From Clusia tigrina (taxonomy: Eukaryota > Arthropoda > Insecta > Diptera > Clusiidae), in contig OV050032.1 of the NCBI GenBank assembly GCA_920105625.2, positions 69,979,879 through 70,043,878 of the forward strand: DNA of 64,000 nucleotides. The letters run 5' to 3'. The translations under genes and the position numbers were made by a program. Of the stretch, positions 37,075-50,100 are shown in pieces (within the stretch, counting starts at the first letter, position 1; every line of letters begins with the position of its first letter). The notes under the pieces were generated by a model. It was given only the letters and a program-made list of their open reading frames with translations. It did no database searches and was not told the DNA's origin.

Positions 37075-38600
37075 GTACTTTATTGTTACAAAATTTCAAG
37101 GTTTTGTGACACTCCAGCAAAAAGTTACAAGCATTTGTATGTTACAAACTTTGATAGGTATAGGACGTACCGTATAGAAGTTAGGGCCATTTGAAGTTTT
37201 ATCAGTGTTTGATTTGGGACTCAAGGGTAGCATAGCTTTGAGCGATAGCTTAAATTGATAAGAGGCTCGAGTACTTTATTGTCACAAAATTTCAAGGTTT
37301 TATAACGCTCTAGCAAAAAGTTACAAGCATTTGAATGTTGCAGACTTTGATAGGTGTATGACGTACCGTATAGAAGTTAGGGCCATTTGAAGTTTTCTCA
37401 GTGTTTGATTTGGGACTCAAGGGTAGCTTAGCTATGAGGTATAGCTTAAATTGACAAGAGGCTTGAGTACTTTATTCTTACAAAATTTCAAGGTTTTATG
37501 ACGCTCCAGTAAAAAGTTACAAGCATTTGTATGTTGCAAACTTTGATAGGTGTAGGACGTACCGTATAGAAGTTAGGGCCATTTGAAGTTTTATCAGTGT
37601 TTGATTTGGGACTCAAGGGTAGCATAGCTTTGAGCGATAGCTTAAATTGACAAGGGGCTCGAGTACTTTATTGTTACAAAATTTCAAGGTATTATGACGC
37701 TCCAGTAAAAAGTTACAGGAATTTGTATGTTGCAAACTTTGATAGGTGTAGGACGTACCGTATAGAAGTTAGGGCCATTTGAAGTTTTATCAGTGTTTGA
37801 TTTGGGACTCAAGGGTAGCATAGCTTGGAGCGATAGCTTAAATTGTCAAGAGGCTCGAGTACTTTATTGTTACAAAATTTTAAGGTTTTATGACGCTCCA
37901 GTAAAAAGTTACAAGCATTTGTATGTTGCAAACTTTGATAGGTGTAGGACGTACCGTATAGAAGTTAGGGCCATTTGAAGTTTTATCAGTGTTTGATTTG
38001 GAACTCAAGGGTAGCATAGCTTTGAGCGATAGCTTAAATTGACAAGGGGCTCGAGTACTTTATTGTTACAAAATTTCAAGGCTTTACGACGCTCCAGTAA
38101 AAAGTTACAAGAATTTGTATGCTGCAAACTTTGATAGGTGTAGGACGTACCGTATAGAAGTTAGGGCCATTTGAAGTTTTCTCAGTGTTTGATTTGGGAC
38201 TCAAGGGTAGCATAGCTTTGAGCGATAACTTAAATTGGCAAGAGGCTCGAGTACTTTATTGTTACAAAATTTCAAGGTTTTGTGACACTCCAGCAAAAAG
38301 TTGCAAGCATTTGTATGTTGCAAACTTTGATAGGTGTAGGACGTACCGTATAGAAGTTAGGGCCATTTGAAGTTTTATCAGTGTTTGATTTGGGACTCAA
38401 GGGTAGCATAGCTTTGAGCGATAGCTTAAATTGATAAGAGGCTCGAGTACTTTATTGTCACAAAATTTCAAGGTTTTATAACGCTCTAGCAAAAAGTTAC
38501 AAGCATTTGAATGTTGCAAACTTTCATAAGTCTAGGACGCACCGTATTGAAGTTAGGGCCATTTGAAGTTTTATCAGTGTTTGATTTGGGACTCAAGGGT
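37075..38600 (+). repeat. Partial third HOR-C copy
   Basis: It aligns with 28861-30380 at offset 8214. Shared rare variants include TTTATTCTTACAAAA (TTCTTA at 29261 and 37475), GTATGTTACAAAC and a GATAGGTGTA replacement in an S-like unit. It is clearly more diverged from HOR-C copies 1 and 2 than they are from each other, so it descends from an older copy. Confidence 0.84.
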
Positions 38601-39239
38601 AGCATAGCTTTGAGCGATAACTTATATTGACAAGAGGCTCGAGTACTTTATTGTTACAAAATTTAAATATTCTATGACGCTCCAGTAAAAAGTTAAAAGC
38701 ATTTGATTGTTGCAAAATTTGATAGGTGTCGGACGCACCGTATAGAAGTTAGGGCCATTTGAAGTTTTATCAGTGTTTGATTTTGGACTCAAGGGTAGCA
38801 TAGCTATGAGGTATAGCTTAAATTGACAAGAGGCTTGAGTACTTTATTGTTACAAATATTCAAGGTTTTTTGACGCTCCAGTAAAACGTTACAACAATTA
38901 GTAAGCTGCTCTTTGATAGGTGGAGGACGAACCGTCTAGAAGTTAGGGCCATTTGAAGTTTTATCAGTGTTTGATTTGGGACTCAAGGGTAGCATAGCTT
39001 TGAGCGATAGCTTAAATTGACAAGAGGCTCGAGTACTTTATTGTTACAAAATTTCAAGGTTTTATGACGCTCCAGTAAAAAGTTACAAGCATTTGTATGT
39101 TGCAAACTTTGATAGGTGGAGGACGTACTGTATAGAATTTAGGGCCATTTGAAGTTTTATGAGTGTTTGATTTGGGACTCAAGCGTGGTATAGCTTTGAG
39201 CGATAGCTTAAATTGACAAGAGGCTCGAGTACTTTATTG
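38601..39239 (+). repeat. Bridge with K and P monomers between HOR-C-like and HOR-D
   Basis: K-type (AAATATTCTATGACG) and P-type (TATGAGGTATAGC, CTGCTCTTTG, GTCTAGAAG) units follow an S unit. The monomer with GCGTGGTATAGC near 39183 keeps the full TTTGAGCGATAGC that HOR-B units lost. It therefore represents the undeleted ancestral form of that variant. Confidence 0.8.
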
Positions 39240-40811
39240 TTACAAAATTTCAAGGTTTTATGACGCTCCAATAAAAAGTTACAAGCATTTGTATGTTGCC
39301 AACTTTGATAGGTGTAGGACGTACCGTATAGAAGTTAGGGCCATTTGAAGTTTTCTCAGTGTTTGATTTGGGACTCAAGGGTAGCATAGCTTTGAGCGAT
39401 TACTTAAATTGACAAGGGGCTCGAGTACTTTATTGTTACAAAATTTCAAGGTTTTATGACGCTCCAGAAAAAAGTTACAAGCATTTGTATGTTGCAAACT
39501 TTGATGGGTGTAGGACGTACCGTATAGTAGTTAGGGCCATTTGAAGTTTTATCCGTGTTTGATTTGGGACTCAAGGGTAGCATATCTTTGAGCGACAGCT
39601 TAAATTGATAAGAGGCTCGAGTACTTTATTGTCACAAAATTTCAAGGTTTTATAACGCTCTAGCAAAAAGTTACAAGCATTTGAATGTTGCAAACTTTCA
39701 TAAGTCTAGGACGCACCGTATTGAAGTTAGGGCCATTTGAAGTTTTATCAGTGTTTGATTTGTGACTCAAGTGTAGCATAGCTTTGAGCGATAACTTAAA
39801 TTGACAAGAGGCTCGAGTACTTTATTGTTACAAAATTTAAAGATTCTACGACGCTCCAGTAAAAAGTTAAAAGCATTTGATTGTTGCAAAATTTGATAGG
39901 TGTAGGATGCACCGTATAGAAGTTAGGGCCATTTGAAGTTTTATCAGTGTTTGATTTGGGACTCAAGGGTAGCATAGCTTTGAGCGATAACTTAAATTGA
40001 CAAGAGGCTCAAGTACTTTATTGTTACAAAATTTCAAGGTTTTATGACGCTCCAGTAAAAAGTTACAAGAATTTGTAAGCTGCTAACTTTGATAGGTGTA
40101 GGACGTACCGTATAGAAGTTAGGGCCATTTGAAGTTTTATAAGTGGTTGATTTGGGACCCAAGGGTAGCATAGCTTTGAGCAATAGCTTAAATTGACAAG
40201 AGGCTCGAGTACTTTATTGTCACAAAATTTCAAGGTTTTATGACCCTCCAGTAAAAAGTTACAAGCATTAGTATGTTGCAAACTTTGATAGGTGTAGGAC
40301 GTACCGTATAGAAGTTAGGGCCATTTGAAGTTTTATCAGTGTTTGATTTGGGACTCAAGGGTAGCAAAGCTTTGAGCGATAGCTTAAATTGGCAAGAGGC
40401 TCGAGTACTTTATTGTTACAAAATTGCAAGGTTTTATGACGCTCCAGTAAAAATTTACAAGCATTTGTATGTTGCAAACTTTGATAGGTGTAGGACCTAC
40501 CGTATAGAAGTTAGGGCCATTTGAAGTTTTATCAGTGTTTGATTTGGGACTCAAGGGTAGCATAGCCTTGAGCGATAGCTTAAATTAACCAGAGGCTCGA
40601 GTACTTTATTGTTACAAAATTTCAAGGTTTTATGACGCTCCAGAAAAAAGTTACAAGAATTTGTATGTTGCAAACTTTGATAGGTGGAGGACGTACCGTA
40701 TAGAAGTTAGGGCCATTTGAAGTTTTATCAGTGTTTGATTTGGGACTCAAGGGAAGCATAGCTTTTAGCGATAGCTTAAATTGATAAGAGGCTCGAGTAC
40801 TTTATTGTCAC

Positions 40812-40857
40812 TAAATGTACTCTATTGTAAACAAAATTTCAAGGTTCTATGAAGTAA
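40812..40857 (+). repeat. 46-bp insertion in a monomer, copy 1
   Basis: Between TTGTCAC and AAAATTTCAAGG an extra 46 bp make this unit 242 bp long. The insert contains GTACTCTATTGTAAAC and AAAATTTCAAGGTTCTATGA followed by AGTAA. This is a diverged duplicate of the neighbouring monomer positions 68-100 with an AGTAA tail as at positions 108-112. It looks like an internal duplication with a deletion rather than a foreign insert. Confidence 0.9.
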
Positions 40858-42214
40858 AAAATTTCAAGGTTTTATGACTCTCCAGTAAAAAGTTACAAGC
40901 ATTTGTATGTTGCAAACTTTGATAGGTGTAGGACGTACCGTATAGAAGTTAGGGCCATTTGAAGTTGTATCAGTGTTTGATTTGGGACTCAAGGGTAGCA
41001 TAGCTTTGAGCGATAGCTTAAATTGGCAAGAGGCTCGAGTACTTTATTGTTACAAAATTTCAAGGTTTTATGACGCTCCAGTAAAAATTTACAAGCATTT
41101 GTATGTTGCAAACTTTGATAGGTGTAGGACGTACCGTATAGAAGTTAGGGCCATTTGAAGTTTTATCAGTGTTTGATTTGGGACTCAAGGGTAGTATAGC
41201 TTTGAGCGATAGCTTAAATTGACAAGAGGCTCGAGTATTTATTGTTACAAAATATCAAGATTTTATGACGCTCCAGTAAAAAGTTATAAGCATTTGAATG
41301 TTGCACACTTTCATAAGTCTAGGACGCACCGTATTGAAGTTAGGGCCATTTGAAGTTTTATCAGTGTTTGATTTGGGACTCAAGGGTAGCATAGCTTTGA
41401 GCGATAACTTAAATTGACAAGCGGCTCGATTACTTTATTGTTGCAAAATTTAAAGATTTTATGACGCTCTAGTAAAAAGTTAAAAGCATTTAATTGTTGC
41501 AATATTTTATAGGTGTAGGACGCACCGCATAGAAGTTAGTGCCATTTGAAGTTTTATCAGTGTTTGATTTGGGACCCAAGGGTAGCATAGCTTTGAGCAA
41601 TAGCTTAAATTGACAAGAGGCTCGAGTACTTTATTGTCACAAAATTTCAAGGTTTTGTGACCCTCCAGTAAAAAGTTACAAGCAATTGTATGTTGCAAAC
41701 TTTGATAGGTGTAGGACGTACCGTCTAGAAGTTAGGGCCATTTGAAGTTTTATCAGTGTTTGATTTGGGACTCAAGGGTAGCATAGCTTTGAGCGATAGC
41801 TTAAATTGACAAGAGGCTCGAGTACTTTATTGTTACAAAATTTCAAGGTTTTATGACGCTCCAGTAAAAAGTTACAAGCATTTGTATGTTGCAAACTTTG
41901 ATAGGTGGAGGACGTACTGTATAGAATTTAGGGCCATTTGAAGTTTTATGGGTGTTTGATTTGGGACTCAAGCGTGGTATAGCTTTGAGCGATAGCTTAA
42001 ATTGACAAGAGGCTCGAGTACTTTATTGTTACAAAATTTCAAGGTTTTATGACGCTCCAATAAAAAGTTACAAGCATTTGTATGTTGCCAACTTTGATAG
42101 GTGTAGGACGTACCGTATAGAAGTTAGGGCCATTTGAAGTTTTCTCAGTGTTTGATTTGGGACTCAAGGGTAGCATAGCTTTGAGCGATAACTTAAATTG
42201 ACAAGGGGCTCGAG

Positions 42215-43950
42215 TACTTTATTGTCACAAAATTTCAAGGTTTTATAACGCTCTAGCAAAAAGTTACAAGCATTTGAATGTTGCAAACTTTCATAAGTCT
42301 AGGACGCACCGTATTGAAGTTAGGGCCATTTGAAGTTTTATCAGTGTTTGATTTGTGACCCAAGTGTAGCATAGCTTTGAGCGATAACTTAAATTGACAA
42401 GAGGCTCGAGTACTTTATTGTTACAAAATTTAAAGATTCTACGACGCTCCAGTAAAAAGTTAAAAGCATTTGATTGTTGCAAAATTTGATAGGTGTAGGA
42501 TGCACCGTATAGAAGTTAGGGCCATTTGAAGTTTTATCAGTGTTTGATTTGGGACTCAAGGGTAGCATAGCTATGAGGTATAGCTTAAATTGACAAGAGG
42601 CTTGAGTACTTTATTGTTACAAAATTTCAAGGTTTTATGACGCTCCAGTAAAGAGTTACAAGCATTTGTATGTTGCAAACTTTGATAGGTGTAGGACGTA
42701 CCGTATAGAAGTTAAGGTCATTTGAAGTTTTATCAGTGTTTGATTTTGGACTCAAGGGTAGCATAGCTTTGAGCGATAACCTAAATTGTCAAGAGGCTCG
42801 AGTACTTTATTGTTACAAAATTTAAAGGTCTTATGACGCTCCAGTAAAAAGTTACAAGAATTTGTATGCTGCAAACTTTGATAGGTGGAGGACGTACCGC
42901 ATAGAAGTTAGGGCCATTTGAAGTTTTATCAGTGTTTGATTTGGGACTCAAGGGTAGCATAGCTTTGAGCGATAGCTTAAATTGGCAAGAGGCTCGAGTA
43001 ATTTATTGTTACAAAATTTCAAGGTTTTATGACGCTCTAGTAAAAAGTTACAAGCATTTGTATGTTGTAAACTTTGATAGGTGTAGGACGTACCGTATAA
43101 AAGTTAGGGCCATTTGAAGTTTTATCAGTGTTTGATTTGGGACTCAAGGGTAGCATAGCTTTGAGCGATAACTTAAATTGACAAGAGGCTCAAGGACTTT
43201 ATTGTTACAAAATTTCAAGGTTTTATGACGCTCCAGTAAAAAGTTACAAGAATTTGTAAGCTGCTAACTTTGATAGATGTAGGACGTACCGTATAGAAGT
43301 TAGGGCCATTTGAAGTTTTATAAGTGGTTGATTTGGGACCCAAGGGTAGCATAGCTTTGAGCAATAGCTTAAATTGACAAGAGGCTCGAGTACTTTATTG
43401 TCACAAAATTTCAAGGTTTTATGACCCTCCAGTAAAAAGTTACAAGCATTAGTATGTTGCAAACTTTGATAGGTGTAGGACCTACTGTATAGAAGTTAGG
43501 GCCATTTGAAGTTTTATCAGTGTTTGATTTGGGACTCAAGGGTAGCAAAGCTTTGAGCGATAGCTTAAATTGGCAAGAGGCTCGAGTACTTTATTGTTAC
43601 AAAATTGCAAGGTTTTATGACGCTCCAGTAAAAATTTACAAGCATTTGTATGTTACAAACTTTGATAGGTGTAGGACCTACCGTATAGAAGTTAGGGCCA
43701 TTTGAAGTTTTATTAGTGTTTGATTTGGGACTCAAGGGTAGCATAGCTTTGAGCGATAGTTTAAATTGACAAGAGGCTCGAGTACTTTATTGTTACAAAA
43801 TATCAAGGTTTTATGACGCTCCAGTGAAAATTTACAAGCATTTGTATGTTGCAAACTTTGATAGGTGTAGGACGTACCGTATAGAAGTTAGGGCCATTTG
43901 AAGTTTTATCAGTGTTTGATTTGGGACTCAAGGGTAGCATAGCTTTGAGC
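42215..43950 (+). repeat. HOR-D 9-monomer block, copy 1 of a tandem pair
   Basis: It pairs with 43979-45714 at offset 1764. The variant ATTTGTGAC occurs at 42351 and 44115, and CTGCTAAC (near 43260 and 45024) and GGACCTAC also recur in register. The same order appears a third time around 46640-48308 at offset 2594. Confidence 0.88.
42225..42650 (+). repeat. S-K-P' cassette of HOR-D (half-replaced P unit)
   Basis: S and K units are followed by a unit that keeps the left half of P (TATGAGGTATAGC, GAGGCTTGAG). Its right half is ordinary (AAAATTTCAAGG) with the private CAGTAAAGAGTTAC and lacks CTGCTCTTTG and the XbaI site. The switch lies between monomer positions 67 and 86. The same hybrid recurs near 43965, 50530, 52290, 54245, 56010, 57385 and 60910. 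Near 59345 the S-K order is the same but the AAAGAG half is absent. Confidence 0.86.
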
Positions 43951-44045
43951 GATAGCTTAAATTGATAAGAGGCTCGAGTACTTTATTGTCACAAAATTTC
44001 AAGGTTTTATAACGCTATAGCAAAAAGTTACAAGCATTTGAATGT

Positions 44046-46150
44046 TGCAAACTTTCATAAGTCTAGGACGCACCGTATTGAAGTTAGGGCCATTTGAAGT
44101 TTTATCAGTGTTTGATTTGTGACTCAAGTGTAGCATAGCTTTGAGCGATAACTTAAATTGACAAGAGGCTCGAGTACTTTATTGTTACAAAATTTAAAGA
44201 TTCTGCGACGCTCCAGTAAAAAGTTAAAAGCATTTGATTGTTGCAAAATTTGATAGGTGTAGGATGCACCGTATAGAAGTTAGGGCCATTTGAAGTTTTA
44301 TCAGTGTTTGATTTGGGACTCAAGGGTAGCATAGCTATGAGGTATAGCTTAAATTGACAAGAGGCTTGAGTACTTTATTGTTACAAAATTTCAAGGTTTT
44401 ATGACGCTCCAGTAAAGAGTTACAAGCATTTGTATGTTGCAAACTTTGATAGGTGTAGGACGTACCGTATAGAAGTTAAGGTCATTTGAAGTTTTATCAG
44501 TGTTTGATTTTGGACTCAAGGGTAGCATAGCTTTGAGCGATAACCTAAATTGTCAAGAGGCTCGAGTACTTTATTGTTACAAAATTTAAAGGTCTTATGA
44601 CGCTCCAGTAAAAAGTTACAAGAATTTGTATGCTGCAAACTTTGATAGGTGGAGGACGTACCGCATAGAAGTTAGTGCCATTTGAAGTTTTATCAGTGTT
44701 TGATTTGGGACTCAAGGGTAGCATAGCTTTGAGCGATAGCTTAAATTGGCAAGAGGCTCGAGTAATTTATTGTTACAAAATTTCAAGGTTTTATGACGCT
44801 CTAGTAAAAAGTTACAAGCATTTGTATGTTGTAAACTTTGATAGGTGTAGGACGTACCGTATAAAAGTTAGGGCCATTTGAAGTTTTATCAGTGTTTGAT
44901 TTGGGACTCAAGGGTAGCATAGCTTTGAGCGATAACTTAAATTGACAAGAGGCTCAAGTACTTTATTGTTACAAAATTTCAAGGTTTTATGACGCTCCAG
45001 CAAAAAGTTACAAGAATTTGTAAGCTGCTAACTTTGATAGATGTAGGACGTACCGTATAGAAGTTAGGGCCATTTGAAGTTTTATAAGTGGTTGATTTGG
45101 GACCCAAGGGTAGCATAGCTTTGAGCAATAGCTTAAATTGACAAGAGGCTCGAGTACTTTATTGTCACAAAATTTCAAGGTTTTATGACCCTCCAGTAAA
45201 AAGTTACAAGCATTAGTATGTTGCAAACTTTGATAGGTGTAGGACCTACCGTATAGAAGTTAGGGCCATTTGAAGTTTTATCAGTGTTTGATTTGGGACT
45301 CAAGGGTAGCAAAGCTTTGAGCGATAGCTTAAATTGGCAAGAGGCGCGAGTACTTTATTGTTACAAAATTGCAAGGTTTTATGACGCTCCAGTAAAAATT
45401 TACAAGCATTTGTATGTTACAAACTTTGATAGGTGTAGGACCTACCGTATAGAAGTTAGGGCCATTTGAAGTTTTATCAGTGTTTGATTTGGGACTCAAG
45501 GGTAGCATAGCTTTGAGCGATAGTTTAAATTGACAAGAGGCTCGAGTACTTTATTGTTACAAAATATCAAGGTTTTATGACGCTCCAGTGAAAATTTACA
45601 AGCATTTGTATGTTGCAAACTTTGATAGGTGTAGGACGTACCGTATAGAAGTTAGGGCCATTTGAAGTTTTATCAGTGTTTGATTTGGGACTCAAGGGTA
45701 GCATAGCTTTGAGCGATAGCTTAAATTAACCAGAGGCTCGAGTACTTTATTGTTACAAAATTTCAAGGTTTTATGACGCTCCAGAAAAAAGTTACAAGCA
45801 TTTGTATGTTGCAAACTTTGATAGGTGGAGGACGTACCGTATAGAAGTTAGGGCCATTTGAAGTTTTATCAGTGTTTGATTTGGGACTCAAGGGAAGCAT
45901 AGCTTTTAGCGACAGCTTAAATTGATAAGAGGCTCGAGTACTTTATTGTCACTAAATGTACTCTATTGTAAACAAAATTTCAAGGTTCTATGAAGTAAAA
46001 AATTTCAAGGTTTTATGACTCTCCAGTAAAAAGTTACAAGCATTTGTATGTTGCAAACTTTGATAGGTGTAGGACGTACCGTATAGAAGTTAGGGCCATT
46101 TGAAGTTGTATCAGTGTTTGATTTGGGACTCAAGGGTAGCATAGCTTTGA
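44046..46150 (+). repeat. HOR-D block with insertion monomer (repeat at 46640-48744)
   Basis: The 2.1-kb stretch recurs at offset 2594, including AAATTAACCAGAGG (45728 and 48322) and the 46-bp insertion. The copies separate near 46150/48744, where one continues with TAACCTAAATTGTC and the other with TAGCTTAAATTGGC. The offset is 13 monomers plus the insertion, so this block and the 9-monomer pair overlap. Confidence 0.87.
45953..45998 (+). repeat. 46-bp insertion in a monomer, copy 2
   Basis: The insert matches 40812-40857, offset 5141 (26 x 196 + 46 - 1, the lost base lying near 41233). The flanking monomers also match, so the insertion was copied as part of a multi-monomer block. Confidence 0.9.
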
Positions 46151-48546
46151 GCGATAACCTAAATTGTCAAGAGGCTCGAGTACTTTATTGTTACAAAATT
46201 TAAAGGTCTTATGACGCTCCAGTAAAAAGTTACAAGAATTTGTATGCTGCAAACTTTGATAGGTGGAGGACGTACCCCATAGAAGTTAGTGCCATTTGAA
46301 GTTTTATCAGTGTTTGATTTGGGACTCAAGGGTAGCATAGCTTTGAGCGATAGCTTAAATTGGCAAGAAGCTCGAGTAATTTATTGTTACAAAATTTCAA
46401 GGTTTTATAACGCTCTAGTAAAAAGTTACAAGCATTTGTATGTTGTAAACTTTGATAGGTGTAGGACGTACCGTATAAAAGTTAGGGCCATTTGAAGTTT
46501 TATCAGTGTTTGATTTGGGACTCAAGGGTAGCATAGCTTTGAGCGATAACTTAAATTGACAAGAGGCTCAAGTACTTTATTGTTACAAAATTTCAAGGTT
46601 TTATGACGCTCCAGTAAAAAGGTACAAGAATTTGTAAGCTGCTAACTTTGATAGGTGTAGGACGTACCGTATAGAAGTTAGGGCCATTTGAAGTTTTATC
46701 AGTGTTTGATTTGTGACTCAAGTGTAGCATAGCTTTGAGCGATAACTTAAATTGACAAGAGGCTCGAGTACTTTATTGTTACAAAATTTAAAGATTCTAC
46801 GACGCTCCAGTAAAAAGTTAAAAGCATTTGATTGTTGCAAAATTTGATAGGTGTAGGATGCACCGTATAGAAGTTAGGGCCATTTGAAGTTTTATCAGTG
46901 TTTGATTTGGGACTCAAGGGTAGCATAGCTATGAGGTATAGCTTAAATTGACAAGAGGCTTGAGTACTTTATTGTTACAAAATTTCAAGGTTTTATGACG
47001 CTCCAGTAAAGAGTTACAAGCATTTGTATGTTGCAAACTTTGATAGGTGTAGGACGTACCGTATAGAAGTTAAGGTCATTTGAAGTTTTATCAGTGTTTG
47101 ATTTTGGACTCAAGGGTAGCATAGCTTTGAGCGATAACCTAAATTGTCAAGAGGCTCGAGTACTTTATTGTTACAAAATTTAAAGGTCTTATGACGCTCC
47201 AGTAAAAAGTTACAAGAATTTGTATGCTGCAAACTTTGATAGGTGGAGGACGTACCGCATAGAAGTTAGTGCCATTTGAAGTTTTATCAGTGTTTGATTT
47301 GGGACTCAAGGGTAGCATAGCTTTGAGCGATAGCTTAAATTGGCAAGAGGCTCGAGTAATTTATTGTTACAAAATTTCTAGGTTTTATGACGCTCTAGTA
47401 AAAAGTTACAAGCATTTGTATGTTGTAAACTTTGATAGGTGTAGGACGTACCGTATAAAAGTTAGGGCCATTTGAAGTTTTATCAGTGTTTGATTTGGGA
47501 CTCAAGGGTAGCATAGCTTTGAGCGATAACTTAAATTGACAAGAGGCTCAAGTACTTTATTGTTACAAAATTTCAAGGTTTTATGACGCTCCAGTAAAAA
47601 GTTACAAGAATTTGTAAGCTGCTAACTTTGATAGGTGTAGGACGTACCGTATAGAAGTTAGGGCCATTTGAAGTTTTATAAGTGGTTGATTTGGGACCCA
47701 AGGGTAGCATAGCTTTGAGCAATAGCTTAAATTGACAAGAGGCTCGAGTACTTTATTGTCACAAAATTTCAAGGTTTTATGACCCTCCAGTAAAAAGTTA
47801 CAAGCATTAGTATGTTGCAAACTTTGATAGGTGTAGGACGTACCGTATAGAAGTTAGGGCCATTTGAAGTTTTATCAGTGTTTGATTTGGGACTCAAGGG
47901 TAGCAAAGCTTTGAGCGATAGCTTAAATTGGCAAGAGGCTCGAGTACTTTATTGTTACAAAATTGCAAGGTTTTATGACGCTCCAGTAAAAATTTACAAG
48001 CATTTGTATGTTGCAAACTTTGATAGGTGTAGGACCTACCGTATAGAAGTTAGGGCCATTTGAAGTTTTATCAGTGTTTGATTTGGGACTCAAGGGTAGC
48101 ATAGCTTTGAGCGATAGTTTAAATTGACAAGAGGCTCGAGTACTTTATTGTTACAAAATATCAAGGTTTTATGACGCTCCAGTGAAAATTTACAAGCATT
48201 TGTATGTTGCAAACTTTGATAGGTGTAGGACGTACCGTATAGAAGTTAGGGCCATTTGAAGTTTTATCAGTGTTTGATTTGGGACTCAAGGGTAGCATAG
48301 CTTTGAGCGATAGCTTAAATTAACCAGAGGCTCGAGTACTTTATTGTTACAAAATTTCAAGGTTTTATGACGCTCCAGAAAAAAGTTACAAGCATTTGTA
48401 TGTTGCAAACTTTGATAGGTGGAGGACGTACCGTATAGAAGTTAGGGCCATTTGAAGTTTTATCAGTGTTTGATTTGGGACTCAAGGGAAGCATAGCTTT
48501 TAGCGATAGCTTAAATTGATAAGAGGCTCGAGTACTTTATTGTCAC

Positions 48547-48592
48547 TAAATGTACTCTATTGTAAACAAAATTTCAAGGTTCTATGAAGTAA
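48547..48592 (+). repeat. 46-bp insertion in a monomer, copy 3
   Basis: This third copy lies 2594 bp (13 x 196 + 46) after copy 2. It sits inside the block 46640-48744, which duplicates 44046-46150. No copy occurs right of this point, so the variant was excluded from the later uniform HOR-D expansion. Confidence 0.9.
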
Positions 48593-50100
48593 AAAATTTC
48601 AAGGTTTTATGACTCTCCAGTAAAAAGTTACAAGCATTTGTATGTTGCAAACTTTGATAGGTGTAGGACGTACCGTCTAGAAGTTAGGGCCATTTGAAGT
48701 TGTATCAGTGTTTGATTTGGGACTCAAGGGTAGCATAGCTTTGAGCGATAGCTTAAATTGGCAAGAGGCTCGAGTACTTTATTGTTACAAAATTTCAAGG
48801 TTTTATGACGCTCCAGTAAAAATTTACAAGCATTTGTATGTTGCAAACTTTGATAGGTGTAGGACGTACCGTATAGAAGTTAGGGCCATTTGAAGTTTTA
48901 TCAGTGTTTGATTTGGGACTCAAGGGTAGTATAGCTTTGAGCGATAGCTTAAATTGACAAGAGGCTCGAGTACTTTATTGTTACAAAATATCAAGATTTT
49001 ATGACGCTCCAGGAAAAAGTTATAAGCATTTGAATGTTGCACACTTTCATAAGTCTAGGACGCACCGTATTGAAGTTAGGGCCATTTGAAGTTTTATCAG
49101 TGTTTGATTTGGGACTCAAGGGTAGCATAGCTTTGAGCGATAACTTAAATTGACAAGAGGCTCGATTACTTTATTGTTACAAAATTTAAAGATTTTATGA
49201 CGCTCTAGTAAAAAGTTAAAAGCATTTAATTGTTGCAAAATTTTATAGGTGTAGGACGCACCGCATAGAAGTTAGTGCCATTTGAAGTTTTATCAGTGTT
49301 TGATTTGGGACTCAAGGGTAGCATAGCTTTTAGCGATAGCTTAAATTGATAAGCGGCTCGAGTACTTTATTGTCACTAAATTTCAAGGTTTTATAACGCT
49401 CCAGCAAAAAGTTAGAAGCATTTGAATGTTGCAAACTTTCATAAGTCTAGGACGCACCGTATTGAAGTTAGGGCCATTTGAAGTTTTATCAGTGTTTGAT
49501 TTGGGACTCAAGGGTAGCATAGCTTTGAGCGATAGCTTAAATTGGCAAGAGGCTCGAGTAATTTATTGTTACAAAATTTCAAGGTTTTATGACGCTCCAG
49601 TAAAAAGTTACAAGAATTTGTAAGCTGCTAACTTTGATAGGTGTAGGACGTACCGTATAGAAGTTAGGGCCATTTGAAGTTTTATAAGTGTTTGATTTGG
49701 GACCCAAGGGTAGCATAGCTTTGAGCAATAGCTTAAATTGACAAGAGGCTCGAGTACTTTATTGTCACAAAATTTCAAGGTTTTATGACCCTCCAGTAAA
49801 AAGTTACAAGCAATTGTATGTTGCAAACTTTGATAGGTGTAGGACGTACCGTATAGAAGTTAGGGCCATTTGAAGTTTTATCAGTGTTTGATTTGGGACT
49901 CAAGGGTAGCATAGCTTTAAGCGATAGCTTAAATTGACAAGAGGCTCGAGTACTTTATTGTTACAAAATTTCAAGGTTTTATGACGCTCCAGTAAAAAGT
50001 TACAAGCATTTGTATGTTGCAAACTTTGATAGGTGGAGGACGTACTGTATAGAATTTAGGGCCATTTGAAGTTTTATGGGTGTTTGATTTGGGACTCAAG

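Noticed and set aside
40800..40870. 46-bp insertion as a transposon footprint or foreign insert
   Set aside because: The inserted bases resemble the adjoining monomer segment, and there are no terminal inverted repeats or clear target-site duplication. Internal duplication explains it better.
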